Below are positions 18,157 to 26,917 of a stretch of DNA of 38,617 nt, piece after piece. Source of the DNA: a virus. The notes beneath the pieces were generated by a model. The model did not search any database. It worked only from the letters and a program-made list of their open reading frames with translations, and was not told the origin of the DNA. The stretch's first letter is position 1. Every line of letters starts with the position of its first letter. The translations under genes and the position numbers were made by a program. The DNA lies in IMG/VR virus record IMGVR_UViG_3300030090_002704, positions 1 through 38,617 of that record; one strand, 5' to 3'.

Positions 18157-20052
18157 ATGAAAGATACGAGCACGATTAATTATCTAGACAGAGAAGAACT
18201 CGACAACATGGAGGTTGATTGGTGTGCCCCAGAGATCTTTCCAGACCTGACATCCTGCAAAGATATTGCGGTTGACTTAGAGACCTGTGACCCGAACATC
18301 AAAACGTTGGGACCTGGATGGGCTCGAGGCGATGGGTACGTTGTGGGAATAGCTGTGGCTGCGGGGGATTTTGTGGGTTATTTTCCCATCCGTCACGAGA
18401 ACAACGGCAACATTGACCCAAAGATTGTATTCAAATGGTTACAAAAACAACTAGATACGCCACATATCAATAAAATTTTTCACAATGCAACCTACGATTT
18501 GGGTTGGTTAAGGCACGAGGGTATCGAAGTTAAAGGCAGGATCATAGACACGATGGTCGCTGCGCCTTTGTTGAATGAGAACAGGTTCAGTTACAGTCTG
18601 GATAGCGTAGGCCGTGAGTATACCGGCGAGCGTAAGAACGAAAAGTTATTAAGAACTGCTGCTAAGAACTGGGGCATTGATCCCAAGTCTGAGATGTGGA
18701 AACTACCGGCTAAGTTTGTTGGTCAGTATGCGGAGCAAGATGCCGCCATGACTTTGAGTCTTTGGAGGGTGTTTGAGAAAGAGTTGGTGCGCGAAGAGCT
18801 AACTTCTATCTTTGAGTTGGAGACAAGTCTGATACCCTTGATGTTGGACATGCGACAAAAAGGTGTATTGATTGATCTAGATAAGGCAGAACAAACCAAA
18901 AAACTTTTACATGAGCAAGAAGAGCAGATTAGAAAAGAGATCAAAAGGAGCACAGGCGTTTTGGTTGAGCCTTGGGTGGCGACTAGCGTTGCCTCTGTTC
19001 TTGAACACTATGGCATCGAATACAAAACAACAGATAAAACGAACCAGCCCTCGATTACAAAAGCGTATTTGCAATCAATACCGCACGAGGTCGCGGGGCA
19101 GATACTTAAACTAAGAGAATTGAACAAGGCGAACAGCACATTCATTGACTCGATCCTGCGTTATCAACACAACGGTAGGATTCATTGTGAGTTTCATCAG
19201 TTGCGTAGCGATGACGGTGGGACGATAACGGGACGTTTTAGTTCGAGCAACCCGAATCTACAACAGATTCCTGCCCGTGATCCTGATTTGAAGAAAGCAA
19301 TCCGTGGATTATTTATCCCAGAGCCCGGTGACCAGTGGGGCTCGTTTGATTACTCAAGCCAAGAGCCAAGATTGTTGGTTCACTACTGTCATGTTTTGTC
19401 TGGCAATGCGTCAGACTCTAATATTCAAACTATTGTTGATGCATACCAACAAGAGGATGTGGACTTTCATCAGATGGTTGCAGACATGGCAGGAATCGGA
19501 CGTAAAGAAGCAAAGACCGTGAACCTTGGCATCATGTATGGCATGGGTCGCGGCAAATTAGCCAACACTCTAAATATTAGTCAGGACGAAGCCAAAGAAC
19601 TGTTGAATACATACCATGACAAAGTGCCTTTTGTTAAAAACTTAGCTGATTCTGCGTCTACCAGAGCAGCCAAGTACGGCAGGATACGCACGTTGTTAGG
19701 ACGTAAATGTCGGTTTGATTTGTGGGAACCGACTACCTTTGAATACACCAAACCATTGCCACTAGAAGAAGCTAAGAAAGAGTATGGCCCAGGCATACGC
19801 AGGGCGTTTACATATAAAGCCCTTAACAAGCTCATACAAGGTTCTGCTGCGGATCAAACAAAGAAAGCAATGGCTGAGTGCTACAAAGAGGGATTGATCC
19901 CTCTACTGACCGTACACGACGAACTGTGCTTCAGCATCAGTTCCGAGGAGCAAGCATCGCGGATCAAAGAGATCATGGAGATGTGCGTTGATCTTCGTGT
20001 GCCAAGCAAAGTAGATCAGGAGTTGGGTGACAACTGGGGCGAGGTTGGATGA
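18157..20052 (+). CDS. polA: family-A DNA polymerase with 3'-5' exonuclease
   Basis: A 631-residue replicative polymerase. The DnaQ-like exonuclease is intact: VDLET (Asp40, Glu42), FHNATYD (Asn110, Asp114) and YAEQD (Tyr191, Asp195). The polymerase has motif A FDYSSQE (Asp398), motif B RKEAKTVNLGIMYG and motif C VHDEL (His587-Asp588-Glu589). There is no 5'-3' nuclease domain. The residue matching E. coli Phe762 is Leu457 (NLG in motif B); in viral surveys Leu at this place is linked with slower or temperate-like replication. No DnaJ-type insertion between domains, unlike HMO-2011-type phages. Starts right after the previous stop; ends with an ATGA overlap. Confidence 0.93.
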   Translation: MKDTSTINYLDREELDNMEVDWCAPEIFPDLTSCKDIAVDLETCDPNIKTLGPGWARGDGYVVGIAVAAGDFVGYFPIRHENNGNIDPKIVFKWLQKQLDTPHINKIFHNATYDLGWLRHEGIEVKGRIIDTMVAAPLLNENRFSYSLDSVGREYTGERKNEKLLRTAAKNWGIDPKSEMWKLPAKFVGQYAEQDAAMTLSLWRVFEKELVREELTSIFELETSLIPLMLDMRQKGVLIDLDKAEQTKKLLHEQEEQIRKEIKRSTGVLVEPWVATSVASVLEHYGIEYKTTDKTNQPSITKAYLQSIPHEVAGQILKLRELNKANSTFIDSILRYQHNGRIHCEFHQLRSDDGGTITGRFSSSNPNLQQIPARDPDLKKAIRGLFIPEPGDQWGSFDYSSQEPRLLVHYCHVLSGNASDSNIQTIVDAYQQEDVDFHQMVADMAGIGRKEAKTVNLGIMYGMGRGKLANTLNISQDEAKELLNTYHDKVPFVKNLADSASTRAAKYGRIRTLLGRKCRFDLWEPTTFEYTKPLPLEEAKKEYGPGIRRAFTYKALNKLIQGSAADQTKKAMAECYKEGLIPLLTVHDELCFSISSEEQASRIKEIMEMCVDLRVPSKVDQELGDNWGEVG

Positions 20053-20501
20053 ACCTTGAAGCTTGTCCGATCACAATTACTGAAGCCAATGACTTCGTTG
20101 CAGAGCATCATCGGCACAGCAAGAAAACACAGGGCGGTCGTTTTGCAATCGGTGCTATCTGCAACGGTCAGCTTGTAGCTGTAGCAATTGTAGCCAGACC
20201 GGTAGCGAGAAGAGCGGACGATAGGTATACGGCAGAGATCAGGAGACTGTGTGCCTGTCCTGACGCTCCAAAAAATACTTGCTCCTTTCTGTATGCAAGA
20301 TGCTGGAGGATCTGGCAGCAAATGGGTGGCACAAGAATGATCACGTTTACACTACAAAGTGAGAGCGGATCAAGTCTTCGTGGTGCCGGTTGGAAGATAA
20401 CTGGAGAGAATAAAGCACAGACCTGGGACGTTCCAAGCAGGAGCCGTGAACCCCAAGACGTATACTATCAGGACAAGTTTCGTTGGGAGCCTTCGGCCTA
20501 A
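20049..20501 (+). CDS. XF1762-like / GNAT-like protein
   Basis: A 150-residue protein. CPITITEANDFVAEHHRHSK, then GRFAIGAICNGQLVAVAIVA, EIRRLCACPDAPKNTCSFLY and MITFTLQSESGSSLRGAGWK follow, as I recall, the XF1762 family, which has a GNAT acyltransferase-like core. Phage Mu Mom, a DNA adenine modifier, is also GNAT-like, so DNA modification is a possible role; substrate unknown. It is the last gene of the replication operon, coupled to polymerase by ATGA. Its TAA overlaps the lysozyme's stop on the other strand at 20498-20501. Confidence 0.72.
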   Translation: MNLEACPITITEANDFVAEHHRHSKKTQGGRFAIGAICNGQLVAVAIVARPVARRADDRYTAEIRRLCACPDAPKNTCSFLYARCWRIWQQMGGTRMITFTLQSESGSSLRGAGWKITGENKAQTWDVPSRSREPQDVYYQDKFRWEPSA

Positions 20502-20926
20502 AAGTCTGACGAATCTTCGCCTGTTTCCATCATGTCCCTCAAACGCTCCGCTCGAGCACCCACCTGAGATGCCCAACGGCTGTCCATCATCTGGATTGAT
20601 GCTTCTTTGTAGTCCCCTTCATCCAGAGCTTGGATCATCTTTTTGAACTGTTGGAAGCGAGGCATTCCAAGGTTAAACACCATATCAATCACGACACGTT
20701 GACGCACTTCATCAAGATCAGGATACCAATCAAACGTTCTGACCAGTTCGTCGGTAGCGATGTTGACATCGTTGTTGAGGATATAATCGATCTCATCATC
20801 GGACAGTCCTCGTTCCTCGATGTTCCTACCCACGCCTATGGTTAAATATCCGGCTGTACATTGGTATGGTTTTCTCTCAACCCCCTCATGTAGCCTAAGC
20901 TGTGCAAAAAGTCTTTGTCTATCCAC
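20498..20926 (-). CDS. T4-type lysozyme (glycoside hydrolase family 24 endolysin)
   Basis: A 142-residue enzyme that cleaves the glycan chain of peptidoglycan to release progeny. The catalytic pattern E-8-(D/C)-5-T is present as Glu14, Cys23 and Thr29 in the segment LHEGVERKPYQCTAGYLTIG; Cys replaces the Asp of T4 lysozyme, an accepted variant in this family. Later segments (QRVVIDMVFNLGMPRFQQF and RWASQVGARAERL) match the helical lobe. No signal or anchor segment is visible, so a holin is needed. It is the last gene of the late operon, overlapping the preceding large virion gene by 8 nt. Confidence 0.9.
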   Translation of the reverse strand: MDRQRLFAQLRLHEGVERKPYQCTAGYLTIGVGRNIEERGLSDDEIDYILNNDVNIATDELVRTFDWYPDLDEVRQRVVIDMVFNLGMPRFQQFKKMIQALDEGDYKEASIQMMDSRWASQVGARAERLRDMMETGEDSSDF

Positions 20927-23900
20927 GTCTTGTCTCCAAGTCTTGTGCTAACTGCTGTGTCCGCAAATTAGGAATTAAAGTGGGTGAGGTTCTTGGTATG
21001 GCTGCCACTGCTTGTGCTGGTGCGGCCACTGGTGCTTGAACCGGGGCTGCTGCTTGTGGTTGTGCAGGTTGAGGTGTAACAGGCTGTGCAGGTGCAGGTG
21101 TCTGTATTGTAGTTTCAGGAACAAACAGGTTTTCTGGTATTTCTTCTGGTTCTTGAACAGTTAAATCTCTACCACGAAGCTCTTGAGCAATATCAAATAA
21201 TTCGGTGTTTGGCAGTCGAGTAACGATACGAGGCTGTTTTAAGTAGTTAGCTTCTCTGGCTATATCCTGTCTAACTTTTCCACTGACACGGAACGGTTCA
21301 AATTTTCCTCTCATCACAGCGTTAAGTTCTCTGTTACCCATGCCTGTTTGTTTCTTAAGAGCGAACCGTATTTTTTGATCGCTCATGCCTAGCTCTCTAG
21401 CGGCATCAACAACCTGTTTTAATTGTGCTTGTGCTCGGAACAAATCTTCGTTTGTTCTTCTGTAAGCGTTTACAATCTCTTCTTCCGTAGAATCATTTCG
21501 TTTAGCGATAGAGCTAAAATTACCCACGGCATCGGATCGTAAACCAGTGTATTCATATCCTCGGTAGAACAAGGTGTTTGGAAGGTCTACATCCATTCTT
21601 CTGAAGCCAGTAAATGCAGTTAAAAGTTCTTCTTTTCCAGTGCTCTCTTGTCCTTGTCTACCAGGTATGTTAGCCAGTGCTCTGGTCACTCTGCCTGGGA
21701 CAAACTCACCCCCTCTTTCCAACACAAACTGTTCGACCAAACCGGGGTTGAAACCGCCAAGAATATGATTAAAACTTTTTCTCAACTGCTCTCCAGAGTT
21801 TTCTGATATACCATATATTTCGGCTCCAAACCCTGTTTTTCCACCACGTCCAAAGTAGCTTTGCGGTAAAACGTCTTGCAGTCTTTCTGCTATCAGAGAC
21901 TCTCCTGCAAACGGTTCAAAAAATGTTTTTATACCTTGGAACAAACCAGCCGATAGGTTAGCAACCTCGTTCTCACTAACCTCTCCTTTCTCTCCATACA
22001 CACGGAGAGCTTGTCTTGCTGGAGCTAGAGCAAAGTCATACGGGTTCATGTAACTAAAATCAATGTATTGCATTTTACCGTCTTTAGACTTATCTAACGG
22101 TATTAATACGTGACCTCTCATGTACTCTGGAACCACTTTTTGTAAGGCATTCATCTCTTCTTCTGATGTGTCTGTGAGACGCATAGCAGATTTTTGTGCG
22201 GCTAGTGGAATAGCGTAAGCAGAACTCACATAAGCGGTCAGTCTTCCTGCACCAATTGCTCGGATTTCTTTTTCTAGTTGACGAGCGTTTTTTGGCCCTA
22301 TCTTTTTTATCATTTTGGGCGTTGCCTTAAACGATAACTCTTTAACACCTTGGTTAAATATGTTTGAGGTATTACGGATGATCTCAGCCGGGAAAGCGAT
22401 AAAGTTTCCTATGAAGGGCACTCTTCGTATTGCTTTAATTGATTCAGGCACACGAGAGTAAACAGGCATTGTCTTCTTAACAATGTCTGATGCAAATAAA
22501 TCTAAGAAAGAAGCGTCATCTAAGACCCCAGAAAGACCCGCTTTTCTAGGCGCAATGCCAGCAGCAACCAGACCATCGATTACCTCACTGTCCAACTTGT
22601 CTACGTTTAATTTTGATTTTTTGAACGCAGCGGCATATTTGGCTTTCTCTCCTAATAGTCCAGCAACTTTCCAGAACGTATCTGTTCCTGAGTAAACTTT
22701 TTGTAAGGCTCGTACCCCTGGAGTTTTATCAAGGATGGACTGAAGACCTGCGGCTGCTTTGCCTGAAAACTCTAAAGTTTTTCCTTCTTGCAGTAACTGT
22801 CTAAACTCATTGACCTGTATGTTTTGGTCTCTGATTCCTAACCGACCAGTTAAATTATAAAATTCCTTAAAGTCATCATCTGCTAAATCAGCCGCTTTAC
22901 CCCAAGTCAGCCGCCATGAGTCGTTGAGTTCCATGTTTCTAACGACGTTGGCGTTGGCACCAAGAAAGAACGATCCCGATAAAAAGTTACGCACTTGAGC
23001 CAGTGGGTTGAGAACGGTTTTAGCCATTTGTGAAAGACCTTTAGCTTGCAAGGAAACAGCCAAGGCTTCTTGCAATCCGTTCTGTGCTCGAATGGGCACT
23101 GTCAGTCCATTGTAAACTTCAGGAGCAACATAGCTGCCTGTAAGAGTGCCATACGCACCACCAAAAGCAGATTTTGAGTTGAAATCACCAAGTTTTTCGT
23201 AGCCTTGATCCTTTAATTGTTTTGCTTGTGCGGGAGATAGGTTAAATCCACTGACTACAAGTGGTCTGCCTCCCGCGTTTATCTTTGTCAGAGCACTGTC
23301 GATGTTTTCACGAAAGTTATTAGCGATGTTGGTATATAAGTTATTACCAGCAAAGAAGTTGCTCAGATCGCCCACAGTTCGTAGATAAATTTCTTTAGGG
23401 TCTGTGACCTGTTTTAGCATGGTTCTTAACGTGGGGGACTCATCAAGAAGCTTTATTCTATCTTGTAAAAGACCCTCAGAAATATTGTACAGTTTTCTTC
23501 TAGGTCCTTCTTGTAACTGTCTTGCCCCTGCGTCAAAACTTTCTTTTTGATTCCTAAGAGCTTGCAACGGATCAAGATCAAGGTTGATCATATCTCCCGT
23601 AAGCTGACGATCAACGAATAACTGAGCCTCCGCTCTAAGTTCTTCATCAGTTCTTGATTTCTTTTTTTTCTTACCTGTTTTTTTGGTAGGAGATTTCATA
23701 GCAGTAAGTACTTCTTCAACAGCTTGTTTGTACTCTGTTGTTTCTCGTATCGATCCGTCCACTACCTTTTTTGGATCTAATGCCCCTTCATAAATGCGTC
23801 GGACATACGACCCTCGATTTTTTGCAAACTCTGCTAATATTTTCTGTTTTTCTTTAGCGTTAACTAGCTGATCTGGTAACTCGTCTATTTGTCTAGCGAT

Positions 23901-25076
23901 TAGATCACTCAATCCATCTATCTGATCTCTCATCACTTGACCAGAAGATACGACCTCTTTTCCATACTCATCTAAAGCCTGTTCTTCTCCCTCTAAAAAA
24001 CGAAACAAGTCGTCATAAGCTTTATTTATTCCTTGTTTTCCTCTACCAAAAAGCCCTTGACCTTTAACAACTTTCTTCAGTTCTTTATCAAAGGTCGTAA
24101 AGTTTTTAGCAGCAATGTCTGTTAGCTCATCAATAAAGGCTTCTGTCGTTGTGACATCTTCATAGATGTCCTTTGGCACAAGACCGGCTGAAGTAAACCA
24201 TTTTTTTAGGTTTTTACTCTCGTTAAATTTATCACCAAGTTTGTCAAAGCCTTTGTTAACTATATTAGCTAAGGTGTTTACACCAGGTGTTTGTGAAAGA
24301 CCGCGCACGGTGCCGCCAACAACAGGAAAAATTGTTTCAAAAGCTCCTGCAAGTGCTGTTCCTTCTGCACCGACTCGTAGCTTATTCCGTAAACGTCGAG
24401 CGGCCTCATCCCTACCAAACAATCCAACGTCTTCTTCTGTCTTTAGATCCTCTGGCAGAGCATCAAAGCCATCAGAAATGGTGGCTTGCCCATCAGTGGC
24501 TACAAAAAAGTCTGCGGCTCCTGCTGCAACGCTTGTTGTTGCTGCCTGTCTTGGTCGGCTACCCAACAAAGTTTTACCAGTTTTGCTTTCGCCTAGTCTT
24601 TCAGCGGCACGTCCCAACCGACTTTTTGATTCAAGAACTTTGCCTCCTTGAGCTACACGACTTGCTCTGGAAAGCCAACCAATAACAGGGATCGCGGCAC
24701 CCGCAAAGTTAACGATGCTTTCGGTAACCTTACCTGCCGTGCCTTCGGGTTCTATACCTAGAGTATCCCTAAGTTCTTCAAAGGATTCAGTGACTTCGCG
24801 AGAGGTGTTCGTGTTAAATGCGGCATCAATACCAGATGCACCTAACTCTACGACACCTTGAGGTATTCGGGTAATACCAGAAAGGGCACCCCTAGCGATA
24901 TCTTCAAAAGTGCCGACCTCTTCTTCAGGTTGAGTTGGGGCTGGAACTGCTGTGTCTCCAAACATTGTTTGGGCTGGAACTGCTGTGTCTCCAAACATTG
25001 TCTGGGTTGTTACAGCCTCGTCCCCAAACATTGTTTGGGTTGTTACAGCCTCGTCCCCAAACATTGTCTTAGCCAT
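20919..25076 (-). CDS. very large internal/ejection-type virion protein
   Basis: A 1385-residue protein, the largest here. Residues 4-47 are four 11-residue repeats of the type TMFGD(E/T)AV(T/P)(T/A)Q. An amphipathic, Gly/Ala-rich part with possible membrane-active helices (ITRIPQGVVELGASGIDAAF and FAGAAIPVIGWLSRAS) follows, then a long, mostly helical body and a Pro/Ala/Gln-rich linker near the C-terminus. I find no recognised enzyme motif. Size, late position and coiled helices fit the internal or ejection proteins of short-tailed phages, which enter the host with the DNA. That role is inference. It starts in a TAATG overlap with the upstream gene. Confidence 0.7.
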   Translation of the reverse strand: MAKTMFGDEAVTTQTMFGDEAVTTQTMFGDTAVPAQTMFGDTAVPAPTQPEEEVGTFEDIARGALSGITRIPQGVVELGASGIDAAFNTNTSREVTESFEELRDTLGIEPEGTAGKVTESIVNFAGAAIPVIGWLSRASRVAQGGKVLESKSRLGRAAERLGESKTGKTLLGSRPRQAATTSVAAGAADFFVATDGQATISDGFDALPEDLKTEEDVGLFGRDEAARRLRNKLRVGAEGTALAGAFETIFPVVGGTVRGLSQTPGVNTLANIVNKGFDKLGDKFNESKNLKKWFTSAGLVPKDIYEDVTTTEAFIDELTDIAAKNFTTFDKELKKVVKGQGLFGRGKQGINKAYDDLFRFLEGEEQALDEYGKEVVSSGQVMRDQIDGLSDLIARQIDELPDQLVNAKEKQKILAEFAKNRGSYVRRIYEGALDPKKVVDGSIRETTEYKQAVEEVLTAMKSPTKKTGKKKKKSRTDEELRAEAQLFVDRQLTGDMINLDLDPLQALRNQKESFDAGARQLQEGPRRKLYNISEGLLQDRIKLLDESPTLRTMLKQVTDPKEIYLRTVGDLSNFFAGNNLYTNIANNFRENIDSALTKINAGGRPLVVSGFNLSPAQAKQLKDQGYEKLGDFNSKSAFGGAYGTLTGSYVAPEVYNGLTVPIRAQNGLQEALAVSLQAKGLSQMAKTVLNPLAQVRNFLSGSFFLGANANVVRNMELNDSWRLTWGKAADLADDDFKEFYNLTGRLGIRDQNIQVNEFRQLLQEGKTLEFSGKAAAGLQSILDKTPGVRALQKVYSGTDTFWKVAGLLGEKAKYAAAFKKSKLNVDKLDSEVIDGLVAAGIAPRKAGLSGVLDDASFLDLFASDIVKKTMPVYSRVPESIKAIRRVPFIGNFIAFPAEIIRNTSNIFNQGVKELSFKATPKMIKKIGPKNARQLEKEIRAIGAGRLTAYVSSAYAIPLAAQKSAMRLTDTSEEEMNALQKVVPEYMRGHVLIPLDKSKDGKMQYIDFSYMNPYDFALAPARQALRVYGEKGEVSENEVANLSAGLFQGIKTFFEPFAGESLIAERLQDVLPQSYFGRGGKTGFGAEIYGISENSGEQLRKSFNHILGGFNPGLVEQFVLERGGEFVPGRVTRALANIPGRQGQESTGKEELLTAFTGFRRMDVDLPNTLFYRGYEYTGLRSDAVGNFSSIAKRNDSTEEEIVNAYRRTNEDLFRAQAQLKQVVDAARELGMSDQKIRFALKKQTGMGNRELNAVMRGKFEPFRVSGKVRQDIAREANYLKQPRIVTRLPNTELFDIAQELRGRDLTVQEPEEIPENLFVPETTIQTPAPAQPVTPQPAQPQAAAPVQAPVAAPAQAVAAIPRTSPTLIPNLRTQQLAQDLETRRG
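24936..25067 (-). repeat. four tandem 33-bp repeats encoding TMFGD-type peptides
   Basis: Four exact-length 33-nt units encode residues 4-47 of the large virion protein. Units 1-2 share TMFGDEAVTTQ; units 3-4 share TMFGDTAVPA(Q/P). The pairing suggests successive duplications. Confidence 0.85.
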
Positions 25077-26917
25077 TACGGCTTGACACTCCGCACTCCA
25101 TTAGAGTCAACGTATGGTGTTCCAGAAGGTAAAGCGTCATACTCTTCCTTATTTGTTACAGTTTTAGGGCTCGCTGCATCTGCAGCAGGAGCAGGGATGT
25201 CTTGACCGGACACGACTGACTGAAATCCACCAAATAAATTTAACAGTTCAGGAGTAATGTTACCTTGTTCATCTGCAATCCGAATACCTAGATTTTCGAT
25301 TTGTCCTAATGTTTTGAGAAAAAGCTCTAAATTAGCACGCTCTTGAGTCCCCGCTTCATACGGCTTTGTGGATGATCCAAGTTGTTGAGATATCTTCAGG
25401 GCATTAGGAAGAATACTATTCTGCAACACTTCATTACTGGTTGTATCTAACCCCTCTGACTCTGCAAGAAGAAATGCGGCAGACATGGCATCGTCAAAAT
25501 TGTTGTATAACGATCTTCTTAAAATGGCATTTCTGTCTTTTGCACCCTCTTTTATATCGACAGCTAGTTTAGTCATTAGATTTGCTCTCGCTGCAGCAAT
25601 ATTAGCTGCGGCAATGTCTCGTTTGTCGCCAGACAGTTTTGTGGTTTTTAGCCAATCATACTGCAAACCTTTGTCGTATTTTTGCATTTCTCTTTCAAAC
25701 TGTTTTTCAGAGCGTTCGTCTGCAAAAGCTGTTTCTAAAGCAAATTTATCTATTAAATCTTTTCTTTTCTTTCTAGATTCAGCCGTATCCCTCATTCTTT
25801 CTGTGCCTTTAGCAAGACCTTTCTCAAGCCCATCTGTTGCTATAGCAAAACCCATAAAAGCAAGATTAAAACTATCAATTTTTCGGTCAGCTTCTGCGTC
25901 TTCAAACAGTCCTAGTTCTTTTGCAAGTTCTTTATTTTTAGCTATGCGTTGTTTTATTGTTAATTTTTCTTCCACATCCTTCTTATCTGCGGCTTCCAAA
26001 ATAACATCGTTTTTATCTGTTTCACTGGTTAAGCCTAGGAGCTCATTAACTATTGCATTAGTGTCTGTTTTGCCCTGCCCTAACTCTACTTCTAGATCTG
26101 TGGGAGTATTAGCTATCGTTGTTTGACGAACATCATCTTTTGTTTTCTTTGATGGTTTTCTAGGTATTTCTCCACCTTCTGTAATTACTTTTGCGTCCTC
26201 TATACGCTGTGGGGTAGTGTTTACAAAACGAACACCAGCGGTATTTAATAACCCTTCTTCAAACAAGCGTTGTTCAACTGCTTGACGATCTGCTTCTGCT
26301 TGCATGGCTGCTTTTTGATCTTCAAAGAAACCAGGTTTCTTTTGATCAAAACCTATTTCCCCTCTCTCAAAAGCTTTTGCTTTTTCAATTGCATCTCTAG
26401 TTGTGCCTATAAACCTTTCACGAAACGGTCTTTGCACAGTTCTTGGGGATTCTTCAGGAGCCGTTTGTTTTAAAGCAGCTATACCTATTTGATTTGGATC
26501 AATACTCGCGTCATCCCCAAAAGCAGCCTGACGAGAAAGAAATGGTCTATCGGGCATATCTGATATGGCTCTATCTGCCTCTGGTGTAGATGGTAAAAGA
26601 GATCTTGGAATATCTTCAGCAACAGGAACTTCATCCATATCTGCAAGTGGATCAAAACGTAAAGATCTTAAATAATTTTGAATATCAACTGATTTTTTTG
26701 CCCGTTCTAACGCTCTGGCATCTCTTGCTTGTTTATTAAATCCCAGAAGTCTCCCCAAGGGAGATTGTGAAAAAGGAACTTGTACCCCGCCACCTGTTTG
26801 AAATTTCTGCACGGACTGCATCAAAGGCACACTGGATGCCATAATACCGCCCATCTGATTTAGTTTTGCTCTAGCAGGGCGAGGCTTAAACAATCGTCTG
26901 TTATATATGTTGCTCAC
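25076..26917 (-). CDS. large structural protein, internal virion type
   Basis: A 613-residue protein from a GTG start overlapping the upstream TAG. The middle is a highly charged, helical stretch (about residues 150-480; e.g. KKDVEEKLTIKQRIAKNKEL). The C-terminus TVTNKEEYDALPSGTPYVDS is a small motif (x-Y-D-A-L-P-S-G-x-x-Y-x-D-x-x-G) that I recall from the ends of many marine-phage virion proteins. With the 1385- and 336-residue neighbours it forms a trio typical of podovirus internal core proteins. No enzyme motif seen. Confidence 0.65.
   Translation of the reverse strand: MSNIYNRRLFKPRPARAKLNQMGGIMASSVPLMQSVQKFQTGGGVQVPFSQSPLGRLLGFNKQARDARALERAKKSVDIQNYLRSLRFDPLADMDEVPVAEDIPRSLLPSTPEADRAISDMPDRPFLSRQAAFGDDASIDPNQIGIAALKQTAPEESPRTVQRPFRERFIGTTRDAIEKAKAFERGEIGFDQKKPGFFEDQKAAMQAEADRQAVEQRLFEEGLLNTAGVRFVNTTPQRIEDAKVITEGGEIPRKPSKKTKDDVRQTTIANTPTDLEVELGQGKTDTNAIVNELLGLTSETDKNDVILEAADKKDVEEKLTIKQRIAKNKELAKELGLFEDAEADRKIDSFNLAFMGFAIATDGLEKGLAKGTERMRDTAESRKKRKDLIDKFALETAFADERSEKQFEREMQKYDKGLQYDWLKTTKLSGDKRDIAAANIAAARANLMTKLAVDIKEGAKDRNAILRRSLYNNFDDAMSAAFLLAESEGLDTTSNEVLQNSILPNALKISQQLGSSTKPYEAGTQERANLELFLKTLGQIENLGIRIADEQGNITPELLNLFGGFQSVVSGQDIPAPAADAASPKTVTNKEEYDALPSGTPYVDSNGVRSVKP

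Noticed and set aside
18157-20052. HMO-2011-type polymerase
   Set aside because: Those have a DnaJ-like insert between exonuclease and polymerase domains; none is seen here.
24166-24685. long rightward frames opposite the 1385-aa gene
   Set aside because: Antisense to a well-supported gene, with compositional bias expected from the opposite strand.
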